Below are positions 43,247-51,765 of a stretch of DNA of 64,000 bases, piece after piece. Every line of letters starts with the position of its first letter. Position 1 is the stretch's first letter. The stretch is taken from assembly GCF_030182585.1 (NCBI RefSeq), contig NZ_JARXOW010000002.1, forward strand, positions 368,940-432,939. Direction: 5' to 3'. This DNA comes from Pedobacter faecalis (GTDB lineage: Bacteria; Bacteroidota; Bacteroidia; Sphingobacteriales; Sphingobacteriaceae). The notes below the pieces were generated by a model. That model saw only the letters and a list, made by a program, of their open reading frames with translations. It did no database searches and was not told the origin of the DNA. The position numbers were made by a program, and so were the translations under genes.

Positions 43247-43681
43247 ATGACCAGATCTGAAGAACCAACAGATTACCTGTTAATTAGAGCTCAATCAAGT
43301 AGTGATTTTGACCCCGCTCAATTTGCAATCGTGTACCTAAGCGAACACTACAGGCAAGTACTCCGAAAACGCTTAATGGACGCAAGCAGCCTTAAAGACG
43401 ATGTTCAGCTTGCGAGTATCAATTATTGGGACGACTATGCTGTGTTTTATACCAACTCTCGCAAGATCGGGTCTTTTTTACTGCTTGTAGACGAGGACTG
43501 GGCTTTCGTAAACGTTGCAGATGGCGACTTGAAAAGCTTAAGAAAGCCACACAACATTATGCTGGACGGACAACTGATTGTTAGCAAAACTGGTTTTGCT
43601 CAATATCACGCAAATACTAAGCATGACCACGAAACTTACTGGACCGAATATTTTTCAATAAAGGAGGCGCTGACCTTATAA
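43247..43681 (+). CDS. Hypothetical protein (144 residues)
   Basis: A soluble protein starting MTRSEEPTDYLLIRAQSSSD. Segments include FAIVYLSEHYRQVLRKRLMD, LASINYWDDYAVFYTNSRKI and GSFLLLVDEDWAFVNVADGD, then a tail rich in His (YHANTKHDHETYWTEYF). No signal peptide or catalytic motif. It ends before a strong terminator-like hairpin, which supports its being a transcribed gene. Family unknown. Confidence 0.65.
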   Translation: MTRSEEPTDYLLIRAQSSSDFDPAQFAIVYLSEHYRQVLRKRLMDASSLKDDVQLASINYWDDYAVFYTNSRKIGSFLLLVDEDWAFVNVADGDLKSLRKPHNIMLDGQLIVSKTGFAQYHANTKHDHETYWTEYFSIKEALTL

Positions 43682-43763
43682 ATAGCTGATCATTACCATC
43701 CTATGTTAATTATTAATTACATTCGCCTCATCATCAAACCACCAGACTAAAGACTTTTAGGAC

Positions 43764-43813
43764 AGGCGGCACATACTTTTGAGGGGAAGTATGTAGCCGC
43801 CTTGTTCTTTTTT
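43764..43813 (+). terminator. Rho-independent terminator
   Basis: GGCGGCACATACTT and AAGTATGTAGCCGCC form a long stem (one bulged A) around an eight-base loop, followed by TTGTTCTTTTTT. It ends transcription from the hypothetical gene at 43247 and separates the island from the uptake operon. Confidence 0.8.
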
Positions 43814-43853
43814 ATCCCACCTATCAACTAACAATTCATTTAAAATACTGAAC

Positions 43854-44432
43854 ATGAAAAAAACGATACTAAGTATTGTAGTGGCCGCGCTTTGTCTTTT
43901 TTTGAGCGTAAAAGGCCAGGATGCTGCGATAGAACTTAAGCCTATACGTATAGGCGAAGTGATACCTCCGGCTATCTGGAACGCTCCCTTCAAGACGGTA
44001 GGAGCGAAGGGTATCGGCTCAACGTTGAAGCTCAGTGATTATGCCGATAAGCTGATCATTCTTGACTTCTGGGCTACCTACTGTAAGCCATGTATTGCCT
44101 CACTCGACTATCTGTATTCCATACGAGACCAGTTTAAAGATAGGGTGGTAGTGATACCGGTGCAGGTATACAACAATGCCGATGGGGCAATCCCTTTTAT
44201 GAAAAAAAAGGGCTGGACTTGGAGGTCCATCACCGCAGATACGACACTAAACAAAGTTATGCTCGCCCATTACCTAACGGGTTTCGGCAGTGCGTGGATA
44301 AAGGAAGGGAGGCTCCTGGCGGTTCCTTCCAAAAGATATCTCCATGCCGACACCATTTCCAAGATACTTAAGGGAAGCCCTGTTGCTTTTGAGAACAGAA
44401 CGGCTTATCGTAAAACTAACCAAACAAACTAA
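43854..44432 (+). CDS. TlpA-like redoxin with CKPC active site
   Basis: A 192-residue exported protein: signal peptide (ILSIVVAALCLFLSVKGQD), then a thioredoxin fold beginning IGEVIPPAIWNAPFKTVGAK with C77-K-P-C80 in ILDFWATYCKPCIASLD. The end has LLAVPSKRYLHADTISKIL. Such small TlpA proteins often start SusCD operons in this group; here the SusC gene begins 2 bases after its stop. Confidence 0.88.
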   Translation: MKKTILSIVVAALCLFLSVKGQDAAIELKPIRIGEVIPPAIWNAPFKTVGAKGIGSTLKLSDYADKLIILDFWATYCKPCIASLDYLYSIRDQFKDRVVVIPVQVYNNADGAIPFMKKKGWTWRSITADTTLNKVMLAHYLTGFGSAWIKEGRLLAVPSKRYLHADTISKILKGSPVAFENRTAYRKTNQTN

Positions 44433-44434
44433 GT

Positions 44435-47434
44435 ATGTATAAACTTTTACTCATTTTAACTTTGCTGGCAGGCTGGCAATCCGGTACTGCACAGGAGAAA
44501 GGTAAACAGCAGAAATCAAAGTCTGCTATTGGAGACACCATTGGTAAGGATACGGTCATCCTTAAAGAAGTTGTCATTAATACAGGTTATTACCAGTTGC
44601 CAAAAGAGCGGGCTACTGGGTCTTTTGACCATATCAATAATGAACTTATCAGCAGGAGTACAGGCACAAACATCATTTCAAGGCTGGAGGGCATTACCAG
44701 CAGTTTAAGTTTCGACCGTCGTAAAAGCACCGGGGAAACGACAAACGCGCCAGCGCTTCGCGTGCGCGGCCTTTCTACCATAAATTCCAGCGAAGCGCCG
44801 CTTATTATCGTTGATAATTTTCCGTATGAAGGAGATATCAACAACATTAATCCTAATGATGTTGAGAGTGTTACAGTGCTAAAGGACGCTGCGGCCGCTT
44901 CCATTTGGGGTGCCAGGGCAGGCAACGGGGTTATCGTAATTACAACTAAGCAGGGCCGCTACAATCAGAAGACTCGGGTTACTTTCAACACCAATTTTAC
45001 GGTTGGTGATAGGCCGGATCTTTTTTACAATCAGAAATGGTTGCCCTCTACCACAGTTATGTCCATTGAGAAGGAGCTTTTTGACAGGAACACTTATGCT
45101 CCGCAGAACGAAACTGCGCTGCCGGCTTACGTGGAACTGTTGATCAGAAAAAAGAACGGCACGATCAGCGAGGCTGATTTTCATAGTGCTGAGATGGCTT
45201 TTCAACAGCATGATGTAAGGAGGGATGCGCTTAACAATTTATATCAACATAGTATAAATCAACAGTATGCGCTGAACGTTTCGGGTGGTGCCGATGCTTA
45301 CCGTTATACGCTTTCAGCGGGTGTCGACAGAAATCGGTCGTACACCATCGGCAATGGGGGAAACCGTTTAAACCTGAATCTTCAAAACGCTTTTAAACCG
45401 CTCGCTAATCTTGAGTTGACGGGAGGACTATGGTATACCAGGCAAAACGCAGAGAACAATGGACTAACGCTAAACTGGCTAGATCCAGAAACAGGTATAT
45501 CTGTGTCGCCTTATACCATGCTTCAGGATCAGGATGGCAATGCCAGAGCTATTCCATTCCAGCTACGGCAAACCTACACCGAGGCTGCGGTATCTAATGG
45601 CTTGCTCGATTGGTCGTATCGTCCTCTCGATGAGGTCAGGATGAGTGACCGTTCATCTGGCGCTACCGAGCTTCGTATGAATGCTGGCGTTAAGTTGAAC
45701 TTTCTACGCTACTTTACGGGAAATTTAACATATCAGCATATTCAAAGGGATTTTAACTCGGAAAGTCTTTATTCTAAGGATACCTATTATGTTCGGAACC
45801 TGGTAAATACCTACACGCAGGCGGATGGCACACGTATCATACCCAATGGAGGCATATTACAATCGGGCGGTAACAATGATGAGTTAACGCACTCAGGTAG
45901 GCTTCAGTTGAGTTATCAGCAGGATTTGGGCGACACGCATCAACTTACAGCACTCGCTGGTACGGAAGTAAGGCAGCAGGTGGCCAACTATTATCCTGGG
46001 AAAACGATCTACAATTATAATCCTGATCTGATGACGGGTACGAGCGCATTCAACTATACTACCGGATATCTGCTCCGTCCTTCTGGCGGCGGGAGTATCC
46101 CTGCCCCGCCTGCTGAAAGTGACAGGATTACAGATAGATACCTTTCTTACTTTTCGAACGCTGCTTATACTTACCGGCAGAGGTATACGCTATCAGGAAG
46201 CATGCGCTGGGATGGGTCAAACCTCTTTGGCGTAAAAACGAATCAGAAAGGTGTACCGTTATGGTCGGTTGGCGCCAGTTGGGACGTTAGTAAAGAGCGA
46301 TTTTATAGCTCTGACCTGTTGCCGTACCTGAGAATGCGTGCCACCTATGGCAGCAGTGGTAACGTGAATAAGTCGGTCACTGCATATCCCGTAATCGGGT
46401 ACCAGACAGATGCGGTAACGCGTTTGCCCCTCGCCCAAATCAGAAGTGCAGGAAATCCTTCGCTGAGATGGGAGATGGTAAAAATGCTCAACCTAGCAGC
46501 TGATCTTGCCACAAAAAACAACAGGATTCAGGCGAGTTTCGAGTACTACATAAAAAGAGGGAGCGATCTCATCGGCGAAAAGGTTATGGCGCCATCAACA
46601 GGGGTGGTAACGGGCGTTGTACCGTTGATTGTAAACAGGGTAAACTATGCAAACCTACGTACGCATGGCTTAGATGTACAGCTCGCTACGAAAAATCTGA
46701 CAGGTGTATTTAGATGGGAATCCACCGTGCTCTTCAGCTTTGTGAAAAACAAAATCACCAATTATACCTTCGATGATGCACTTACGTCAAGTTTTTACTT
46801 CGGCTCGCCCGCCATACTGAAAAACGGGTTGTCGCGCGATGTGATTTACTGGATGCCGTGGAGCGGACTTGATTCACAAACTGGTAATCCGCGTGTGTAT
46901 ATTGACGGCGTCGCGAGCACAGACTACAAGGCTTATATTGACGGATTTAAGCCGGAGAATCTGCTCACTGGCCTGGAAATGCCTCCGGTTTTCGGTTCGC
47001 TTCGAAATACATTTAGCTATCAGCGATTCAGTTTGAGTACTGTAGTGTCGTTCAAGACCGGATATGTATTTAGACGTCAGTCTATAACACCAGGACAGGA
47101 GTATCTTTCCAGCGCGAATTATCATATGGACTACTTTAAAAGGTGGACTCAGGCTGGTGATGAGTTAAGAACTGATGTTCCGGTTGCCGGCCCGAGCAAC
47201 ACTTATCTTGCGCAGACTTATACGCGCTCGGCGGCACTCATTACAAAGGGTGATCATATCCGCCTTCAGGACGTCAATTTTAGTTATCAGCTTAAAAATC
47301 TCAGAGTATTTGCTTATGCAAGAGACCTTGGTATTCTATGGAGGGCTAACAAGCAAGGCTTAGACCCTGACTATCCAAATTCAAATTACCCAACGCCAGC
47401 AAGTTTCTCCTTTGGGGTTCAGGCAGGTTTTTAA
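44435..47434 (+). CDS. SusC/RagA family TonB-linked outer-membrane transporter, short form
   Basis: A 999-residue receptor with signal peptide (LLLILTLLAGWQSGTAQ), a TonB-box-like VILKEVVINTGYYQLPKERA, plug signature NPNDVESVTVLKDAAAASIW and the 22-strand barrel ending SFGVQAGF. It lacks the STN and carboxypeptidase-regulatory domains present in the other two SusC proteins in this window, so it should not signal through a FecR factor. It is followed by its SusD gene 12 bases on. Substrate unknown. Confidence 0.93.
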   Translation: MYKLLLILTLLAGWQSGTAQEKGKQQKSKSAIGDTIGKDTVILKEVVINTGYYQLPKERATGSFDHINNELISRSTGTNIISRLEGITSSLSFDRRKSTGETTNAPALRVRGLSTINSSEAPLIIVDNFPYEGDINNINPNDVESVTVLKDAAAASIWGARAGNGVIVITTKQGRYNQKTRVTFNTNFTVGDRPDLFYNQKWLPSTTVMSIEKELFDRNTYAPQNETALPAYVELLIRKKNGTISEADFHSAEMAFQQHDVRRDALNNLYQHSINQQYALNVSGGADAYRYTLSAGVDRNRSYTIGNGGNRLNLNLQNAFKPLANLELTGGLWYTRQNAENNGLTLNWLDPETGISVSPYTMLQDQDGNARAIPFQLRQTYTEAAVSNGLLDWSYRPLDEVRMSDRSSGATELRMNAGVKLNFLRYFTGNLTYQHIQRDFNSESLYSKDTYYVRNLVNTYTQADGTRIIPNGGILQSGGNNDELTHSGRLQLSYQQDLGDTHQLTALAGTEVRQQVANYYPGKTIYNYNPDLMTGTSAFNYTTGYLLRPSGGGSIPAPPAESDRITDRYLSYFSNAAYTYRQRYTLSGSMRWDGSNLFGVKTNQKGVPLWSVGASWDVSKERFYSSDLLPYLRMRATYGSSGNVNKSVTAYPVIGYQTDAVTRLPLAQIRSAGNPSLRWEMVKMLNLAADLATKNNRIQASFEYYIKRGSDLIGEKVMAPSTGVVTGVVPLIVNRVNYANLRTHGLDVQLATKNLTGVFRWESTVLFSFVKNKITNYTFDDALTSSFYFGSPAILKNGLSRDVIYWMPWSGLDSQTGNPRVYIDGVASTDYKAYIDGFKPENLLTGLEMPPVFGSLRNTFSYQRFSLSTVVSFKTGYVFRRQSITPGQEYLSSANYHMDYFKRWTQAGDELRTDVPVAGPSNTYLAQTYTRSAALITKGDHIRLQDVNFSYQLKNLRVFAYARDLGILWRANKQGLDPDYPNSNYPTPASFSFGVQAGF

Positions 47435-47446
47435 TAACGTAACATT

Positions 47447-48820
47447 ATGAAAGCAAACAAGTATCTAATACTCATTATATTTTCAAGCGGATCATTCCTG
47501 AGCTGTAAAAAGGATTTTCTGGAAAAGAAGCAGCAGCAAAGTCTCGTGATTCCGGCCAGCCTGTCCGACTTCCAGAGTTTACTGGACAACCGCGATGCAA
47601 TGACCAATAACTCATGCCACGAACTGGGCATAATAGGTGCGGATGAATACAGTGTTTCGGATGCGGTATGGAATCTTTTAAGTGCTCCGTATCAGAAATA
47701 TGGTTACATCTGGGCTAAAGATGTTTATGAAGGTGCCCAACTAGATGAATGGAATATGGCATATTGGCGGATTTTGCATGCAAATACGGCATTGGATGGA
47801 GTGAAGCAAATTAAGCCAGCCGAGGCGGAAAGACAGTTATGGAATAATGTGAAGGGAAGTGGATTGTTCTTCCGGGCTTATAATTTTTATCAGTTGGCGC
47901 AGCAATTCTGCAAGCCTTATTCTGCGACGGCCTCTACTGATCCTGGACTACCGCTCCGTTTGGAGGCGGACATCGATCTTCTTTCGCGACGCTCAACGGT
48001 AGCAGAAACCTACAATCAGATCATAGAAGATTTGCTTACCGCCGCGCCGCTTTTGCCGGATCTTCCATTGGTTAAGTTCCGCCCGTCTAAGGCTTCTGCC
48101 TATGCGCTACTCGCAAAGGTGTACCTGCTTATGGCGAATTACGAGAAAGCCAACGAATATGCTGGTCTGTCTTTGGCGATCAAATCTGATCTTATGGACT
48201 TTAAAACGCTGACCTTATCTGCCAGATATCCCTTCCCATCCGATTATGAGTTGAATAAGGAAGTTATTCTGGCTGTGGGTATATCCAATATAGCCATCAC
48301 CGGAACGGCGAGGATGAATGTGGTGCCCGATATTTTAAACAACTATACAACGGGCGACCTGCGCAGACAAGCTTACTTTTTCAACAACACCGACGGAAGG
48401 GTACTATTTAAAGGATCCTATAAGGGCAGCGCAGCGTTTTATACCGGTCTGGCGACCGACGAGGTCTTTCTTATTAGGGCTGAGAGCTACGCAAGAATGG
48501 GCGACAAGGAAAATGCGCTTAAAGATTTGAATACTTTAAGAAAGGCTAGGTTCACAGTAGCTGCTTATCAGGACTTGGCGGCCTCAGATGCTAACGAAGC
48601 TTTGAGAATGGTGATAGAGGAACGGAGACGGGAACTTATTTTCAGAGGGATCCGCTGGGAGGATCTTCGCAGGCTTAACGCTGAATCTGCCTTTTCCAGA
48701 GTTATCAGGCGTACGGTAGCTGGTACTACCTATGAACTGTTGCCCGGAGATAACAAGTACGTTTGGCCTTTGCCCGATAACGAAGTCACATTAAGTAAGA
48801 TTGAACAGAACCCAAGATAA
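47447..48820 (+). CDS. SusD/RagB family lipoprotein
   Basis: A 457-residue surface lipoprotein: lipobox LSC in IIFSSGSFLSCKKDFLEKKQ, SusD helices with YEGAQLDEWNMAYWRIL and RAYNFYQLAQQFCKPYS, and the C-terminal box IEERRRELIFRGIRWEDLRR. It captures ligand for the preceding SusC. It is the last gene of the TlpA-SusC-SusD operon, ending at a clear terminator. Confidence 0.93.
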   Translation: MKANKYLILIIFSSGSFLSCKKDFLEKKQQQSLVIPASLSDFQSLLDNRDAMTNNSCHELGIIGADEYSVSDAVWNLLSAPYQKYGYIWAKDVYEGAQLDEWNMAYWRILHANTALDGVKQIKPAEAERQLWNNVKGSGLFFRAYNFYQLAQQFCKPYSATASTDPGLPLRLEADIDLLSRRSTVAETYNQIIEDLLTAAPLLPDLPLVKFRPSKASAYALLAKVYLLMANYEKANEYAGLSLAIKSDLMDFKTLTLSARYPFPSDYELNKEVILAVGISNIAITGTARMNVVPDILNNYTTGDLRRQAYFFNNTDGRVLFKGSYKGSAAFYTGLATDEVFLIRAESYARMGDKENALKDLNTLRKARFTVAAYQDLAASDANEALRMVIEERRRELIFRGIRWEDLRRLNAESAFSRVIRRTVAGTTYELLPGDNKYVWPLPDNEVTLSKIEQNPR

Positions 48821-48824
48821 AAAA

Positions 48825-48850
48825 GGGGGCTCGCACCAGAGCCCCTTTTT
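48825..48850. terminator. Bidirectional rho-independent terminator
   Basis: AAAAGGGGGCTC, a six-base loop and GAGCCCCTTTTT make a symmetrical hairpin between the SusD gene and the convergent DUF6520-like gene. It can stop both transcripts. Confidence 0.85.
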
Positions 48851-48865
48851 ATGATGCAACGAATA

Positions 48866-49237
48866 TTAAAGTTCTGGACTTCTTGCTTCGTTAGTAATGC
48901 TTTCGTAAGTCGAGTTAACGTCCGCAACTGTTTCAGGAACTGATGTAGCAAGATTGGTGAAATCAAGATAGATCATGCATCTGCTGCCTTCATTGTCTTG
49001 TTGTGCGCAGCCTTCATCATCAGTAAGCGGCGGAGCGGTTGGCTCATATGATCCTATAGCAAGGTTGCTGGCCAGATCTGGATCAACCTGATCGTCGATA
49101 ACGCTTAAATGGTACCAGCCATCGGTGGGCGGATCAAGTTTTGCAGAAGTAAAAGCACTCTGTGCAGTCATCACTACTCCGGCTACAAGTAAAATGATCA
49201 GTGAGCCGATGTTGAATTTTTTTAATAAAGTTTTCAT
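48866..49237 (-). CDS. DUF6520-like small exported protein
   Basis: A 123-residue protein with a signal-type N-terminus (SLIILLVAGVVMTAQSAF) and a small mature chain with a Cys pair (EGCAQQDNEGSRCMIYLDF) and a Thr/Ser-rich end. This resembles the DUF6520 family, short exported proteins found beside MauE/DoxX-like genes in Bacteroidetes. Here a MauE-like gene is encoded just upstream on the same strand. The cysteines hint at a redox link (inference). Confidence 0.6.
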   Translation of the reverse strand: MKTLLKKFNIGSLIILLVAGVVMTAQSAFTSAKLDPPTDGWYHLSVIDDQVDPDLASNLAIGSYEPTAPPLTDDEGCAQQDNEGSRCMIYLDFTNLATSVPETVADVNSTYESITNEARSPEL

Positions 49238-49345
49238 GATTTAAGTTATTTAATGTTTGATTGTTCAGGCATCCCTGGAGCTTTATGCCCTCGCGTTTAG
49301 TTCTGATTGTTGTGGGTGCAGGTAAGCTCTTTTCCTGCTGCTTAC

Positions 49346-49816
49346 TTAGTTGATGAAAACGTCCTCCTTTCCTTTAGATTTGATGGTTATTTGGACACTT
49401 AACTGGTCGAGGTAAAGGGCTATGCCCGCAAGCGCAACAAAGCCGAGGTTGAAAACCAGGTGCGTGGCATAGCTCATGTTTTTGAGTATACCGCCGCAAC
49501 TGCACGGTATGCGGCCAAAGGCTCCGCTCATGGTAATGGCGATGTACAGGCTAAAGGCGCTCAGCAGCATAAGTGAACACCATAATGCTTTTCTACGCAA
49601 GGGCTTGCAGGTTAGTGCGAGGGCTATGATAAGTTCAGCAACGGGCACAAGCCAGGTGAGTATCCGCGCTATCGCGGCAGGGAATACCTGGTTCATCATC
49701 TCCTGTTTGCTCTTTTCATAATTGAGCAGCTTACTCAGCGAGGCGTACAGGAAAAGAAGTGACAGCGCAAGGGTAATGAGCTGGATCAGGGTTTCTTTGT
49801 TGGTAATGGCTTTCAT
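49346..49816 (-). CDS. MauE/DoxX-like redox-associated membrane protein
   Basis: A 156-residue protein with four membrane helices (for example LITLALSLLFLYASLSKLLN, LVPVAELIIALALTCKP) and the motif GRIPCSCGGILKN, the conserved Cys-x-Cys of MauE-like proteins. These accept or pass electrons for disulfide handling in the envelope. It is 108 bases upstream of the DUF6520-like gene on the same strand. Confidence 0.85.
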   Translation of the reverse strand: MKAITNKETLIQLITLALSLLFLYASLSKLLNYEKSKQEMMNQVFPAAIARILTWLVPVAELIIALALTCKPLRRKALWCSLMLLSAFSLYIAITMSGAFGRIPCSCGGILKNMSYATHLVFNLGFVALAGIALYLDQLSVQITIKSKGKEDVFIN

Positions 49817-49923
49817 CGCTTGTTCGTTTTGAATACACCAAAGCTAGTCTGGTTATAAACAGCTGGTTATGCACGTATGCACAGTTTTGATGTGCAGGGT
49901 TACCCTAATTCTGTGTCTGAAAC

Positions 49924-50535
49924 TTAGCCCCTCAGCTTCTGCAACTGATTAATGTAACCGCGCAAACTGAGGCCTACATGCATGGCTTGAACCTGCTGGC
50001 TGCTGCAGGCAACGAAGGTTGGGTGTTTGCGCCGGAACTCAGCAACGCGAATTAGTGGTGGTTTGCTAAGCAGGTCGTGCTGCTCGCGCAGGTATTGCTC
50101 ATTTTCTACAACCACCAGCGAGAAGGCGCGCTCTATGCCTTTGTCTGACTTGATGAGGTTGAGCAGGTGGGGGTAGGATATGGACAAAACTTCTCCGCCT
50201 TCCAGGCTCTGGATATAGTCGGTACGAGGCCGCCCGTGAAGCAGCGCTGGCCCGGAAAACGCAAATTGCCTTTTAAGCCAGATGCGTGTGCCGTGCTGGC
50301 TGCGGTTCGTGTGGTTATAGGTAAAGCTATTTAGGAGCGTATGGATGGAAAAGAACATCCGCCCCTCTTCGGCTGCTCCGGGCCCTTCCAGCTCCTGCAG
50401 CTTTACCGTGTTTTGTACCCGCACTATTTCAACCAGTTTATTGATCAGCTCGTCCGTAGTGGCAAGGTAGGGCCGAAGCAGCGGTATGATATACTGCTCG
50501 AGCAATTTCCGTTTATGGTCAGCTGGTTGATGCAT
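49924..50535 (-). CDS. Cyclic-nucleotide-binding-fold (Crp/Fnr-like) regulator
   Basis: A 203-residue protein with a beta-roll sensor of the Crp type (about 30-150; RIWLKRQFAFSGPALLHGRP, IQSLEGGEVLSISY). The C-terminal helix-turn-helix is short (RRKHPTFVACSSQQVQAMHV, GLSLRGYINQLQKLR), as is common in Bacteroidetes members of the family. Divergent from another regulator gene 186 bases away. It may regulate the MauE-like and DUF6520-like genes downstream. Confidence 0.8.
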   Translation of the reverse strand: MHQPADHKRKLLEQYIIPLLRPYLATTDELINKLVEIVRVQNTVKLQELEGPGAAEEGRMFFSIHTLLNSFTYNHTNRSQHGTRIWLKRQFAFSGPALLHGRPRTDYIQSLEGGEVLSISYPHLLNLIKSDKGIERAFSLVVVENEQYLREQHDLLSKPPLIRVAEFRRKHPTFVACSSQQVQAMHVGLSLRGYINQLQKLRG

Positions 50536-50721
50536 GGTAGTTTGGTTGTCGGCTTCAAAACTGCAACAAGAAAATTAATTGGTATGTGGCTCAAATTGAC
50601 AATATGAACAAAATTTAGTTTTGCATTTGTCTGTTTTTTGCACATTAATTACAGGAAATATCGCGGCTATGGTGAGTGTAACCTCTCCTGATTAATTTTC
50701 GCTGGATAATCATCTCTGGGT

Positions 50722-51645
50722 ATGGACGATATCGAACGAACGCTTAACGATCTGGACAAGAAGTTTCCGGTAACACCGGAATTCCGTGCCAAGCTGGGGC
50801 CGCTGCTTAAATTGCAAACCGGCAAGGCAGATCATGTTTTCTTGAGTGCCGGCGATGAGGCAAGGGACGCCTGGAAGCTGCTGGAGGGTATTGTGGCTGT
50901 ATTTAAACCAGACAGGAAGGGCAGGCTGGTGGTGGTCAAGCTGTATTTGCCGGGCGATATATTTACCGACCTGTTGAGCTTCTTTGAAAAGAAGCCCATA
51001 AGCGGCACGTATAGGAGTTTAACACGTTTTAGGGCGCGGCGGCTGGAGCGTGATGATTTTGAAGGCCTCAAGGATTTTCCGGAAACGATGCGTTTGGCCG
51101 AGTCGATTATGATGGAGGAAGGAGCGCAGGAGTCGGCCCGTGCGGAACTGCTTGCCTTGAAGGGTCCGGAGCGGGCAGAGGCTTTTCTGGATATGTATCC
51201 TGATATCAATATTCCGGATGCTTATGCAGCGTCATTTCTGCGGATTACGGAAGCGCAGTACAGGGCATGGCGCAATCGCCGCGCTGCAGGCGAGCCCAGG
51301 GTGAAGGAAGAACTGGACAGGCTGCGTGACTTTGTGATGCAAAACTTTCGCCTGCCTGTGGTAGACGATAAGGCCAGCGTGGCCGATCTGTTCTGCGTTT
51401 CTCCTCGCACGCTGGATCGGATGTCGTTCCGCATTTTCGACAAGCCTTTCGGTCAGCAGATCATCTTCATGCGTATGCTTTACGGTCTTAAAGCGCTCCT
51501 GCTGGAAGACAAGAACGTAGCTCAGGCAGCGGCCAGCGTAGGCTACGATGATGCTCGCGCCTTCAGCAAGCGCTTTAAGAAGGAGTACCGCATCACGCCG
51601 AGGGAGATTGCTGGTATTTATGTTAAGCGATTTACAAACAGGTAA
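50722..51645 (+). CDS. Regulator with Crp-like sensor and AraC-type DNA-binding domain
   Basis: A 307-residue protein. Residues about 25-150 form a cyclic-nucleotide-type beta roll (VFLSAGDEARDAWKLLEGIV, YLPGDIFTDLLSFFE). Residues about 215-305 form an AraC double helix-turn-helix (SVADLFCVSPRTLDRMSFRI, VAQAAASVGYDDARAFSKRF, KKEYRITPREIA). This pairing of domains is unusual, since AraC ends normally follow cupin sensors and Crp sensors winged helices. Divergent from the Crp-like gene. Confidence 0.8.
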   Translation: MDDIERTLNDLDKKFPVTPEFRAKLGPLLKLQTGKADHVFLSAGDEARDAWKLLEGIVAVFKPDRKGRLVVVKLYLPGDIFTDLLSFFEKKPISGTYRSLTRFRARRLERDDFEGLKDFPETMRLAESIMMEEGAQESARAELLALKGPERAEAFLDMYPDINIPDAYAASFLRITEAQYRAWRNRRAAGEPRVKEELDRLRDFVMQNFRLPVVDDKASVADLFCVSPRTLDRMSFRIFDKPFGQQIIFMRMLYGLKALLLEDKNVAQAAASVGYDDARAFSKRFKKEYRITPREIAGIYVKRFTNR

Positions 51646-51765
51646 TTAATGAGTACTGCCGATAACGTGCGAATTCGCTGATGCGAACGATTAACATTGC
51701 GTGGAAGGAGTTTGGGGCAGGGCTAGTATCTAAAAATTTTCTATATTAGTTTTAAATCCCTTAGC

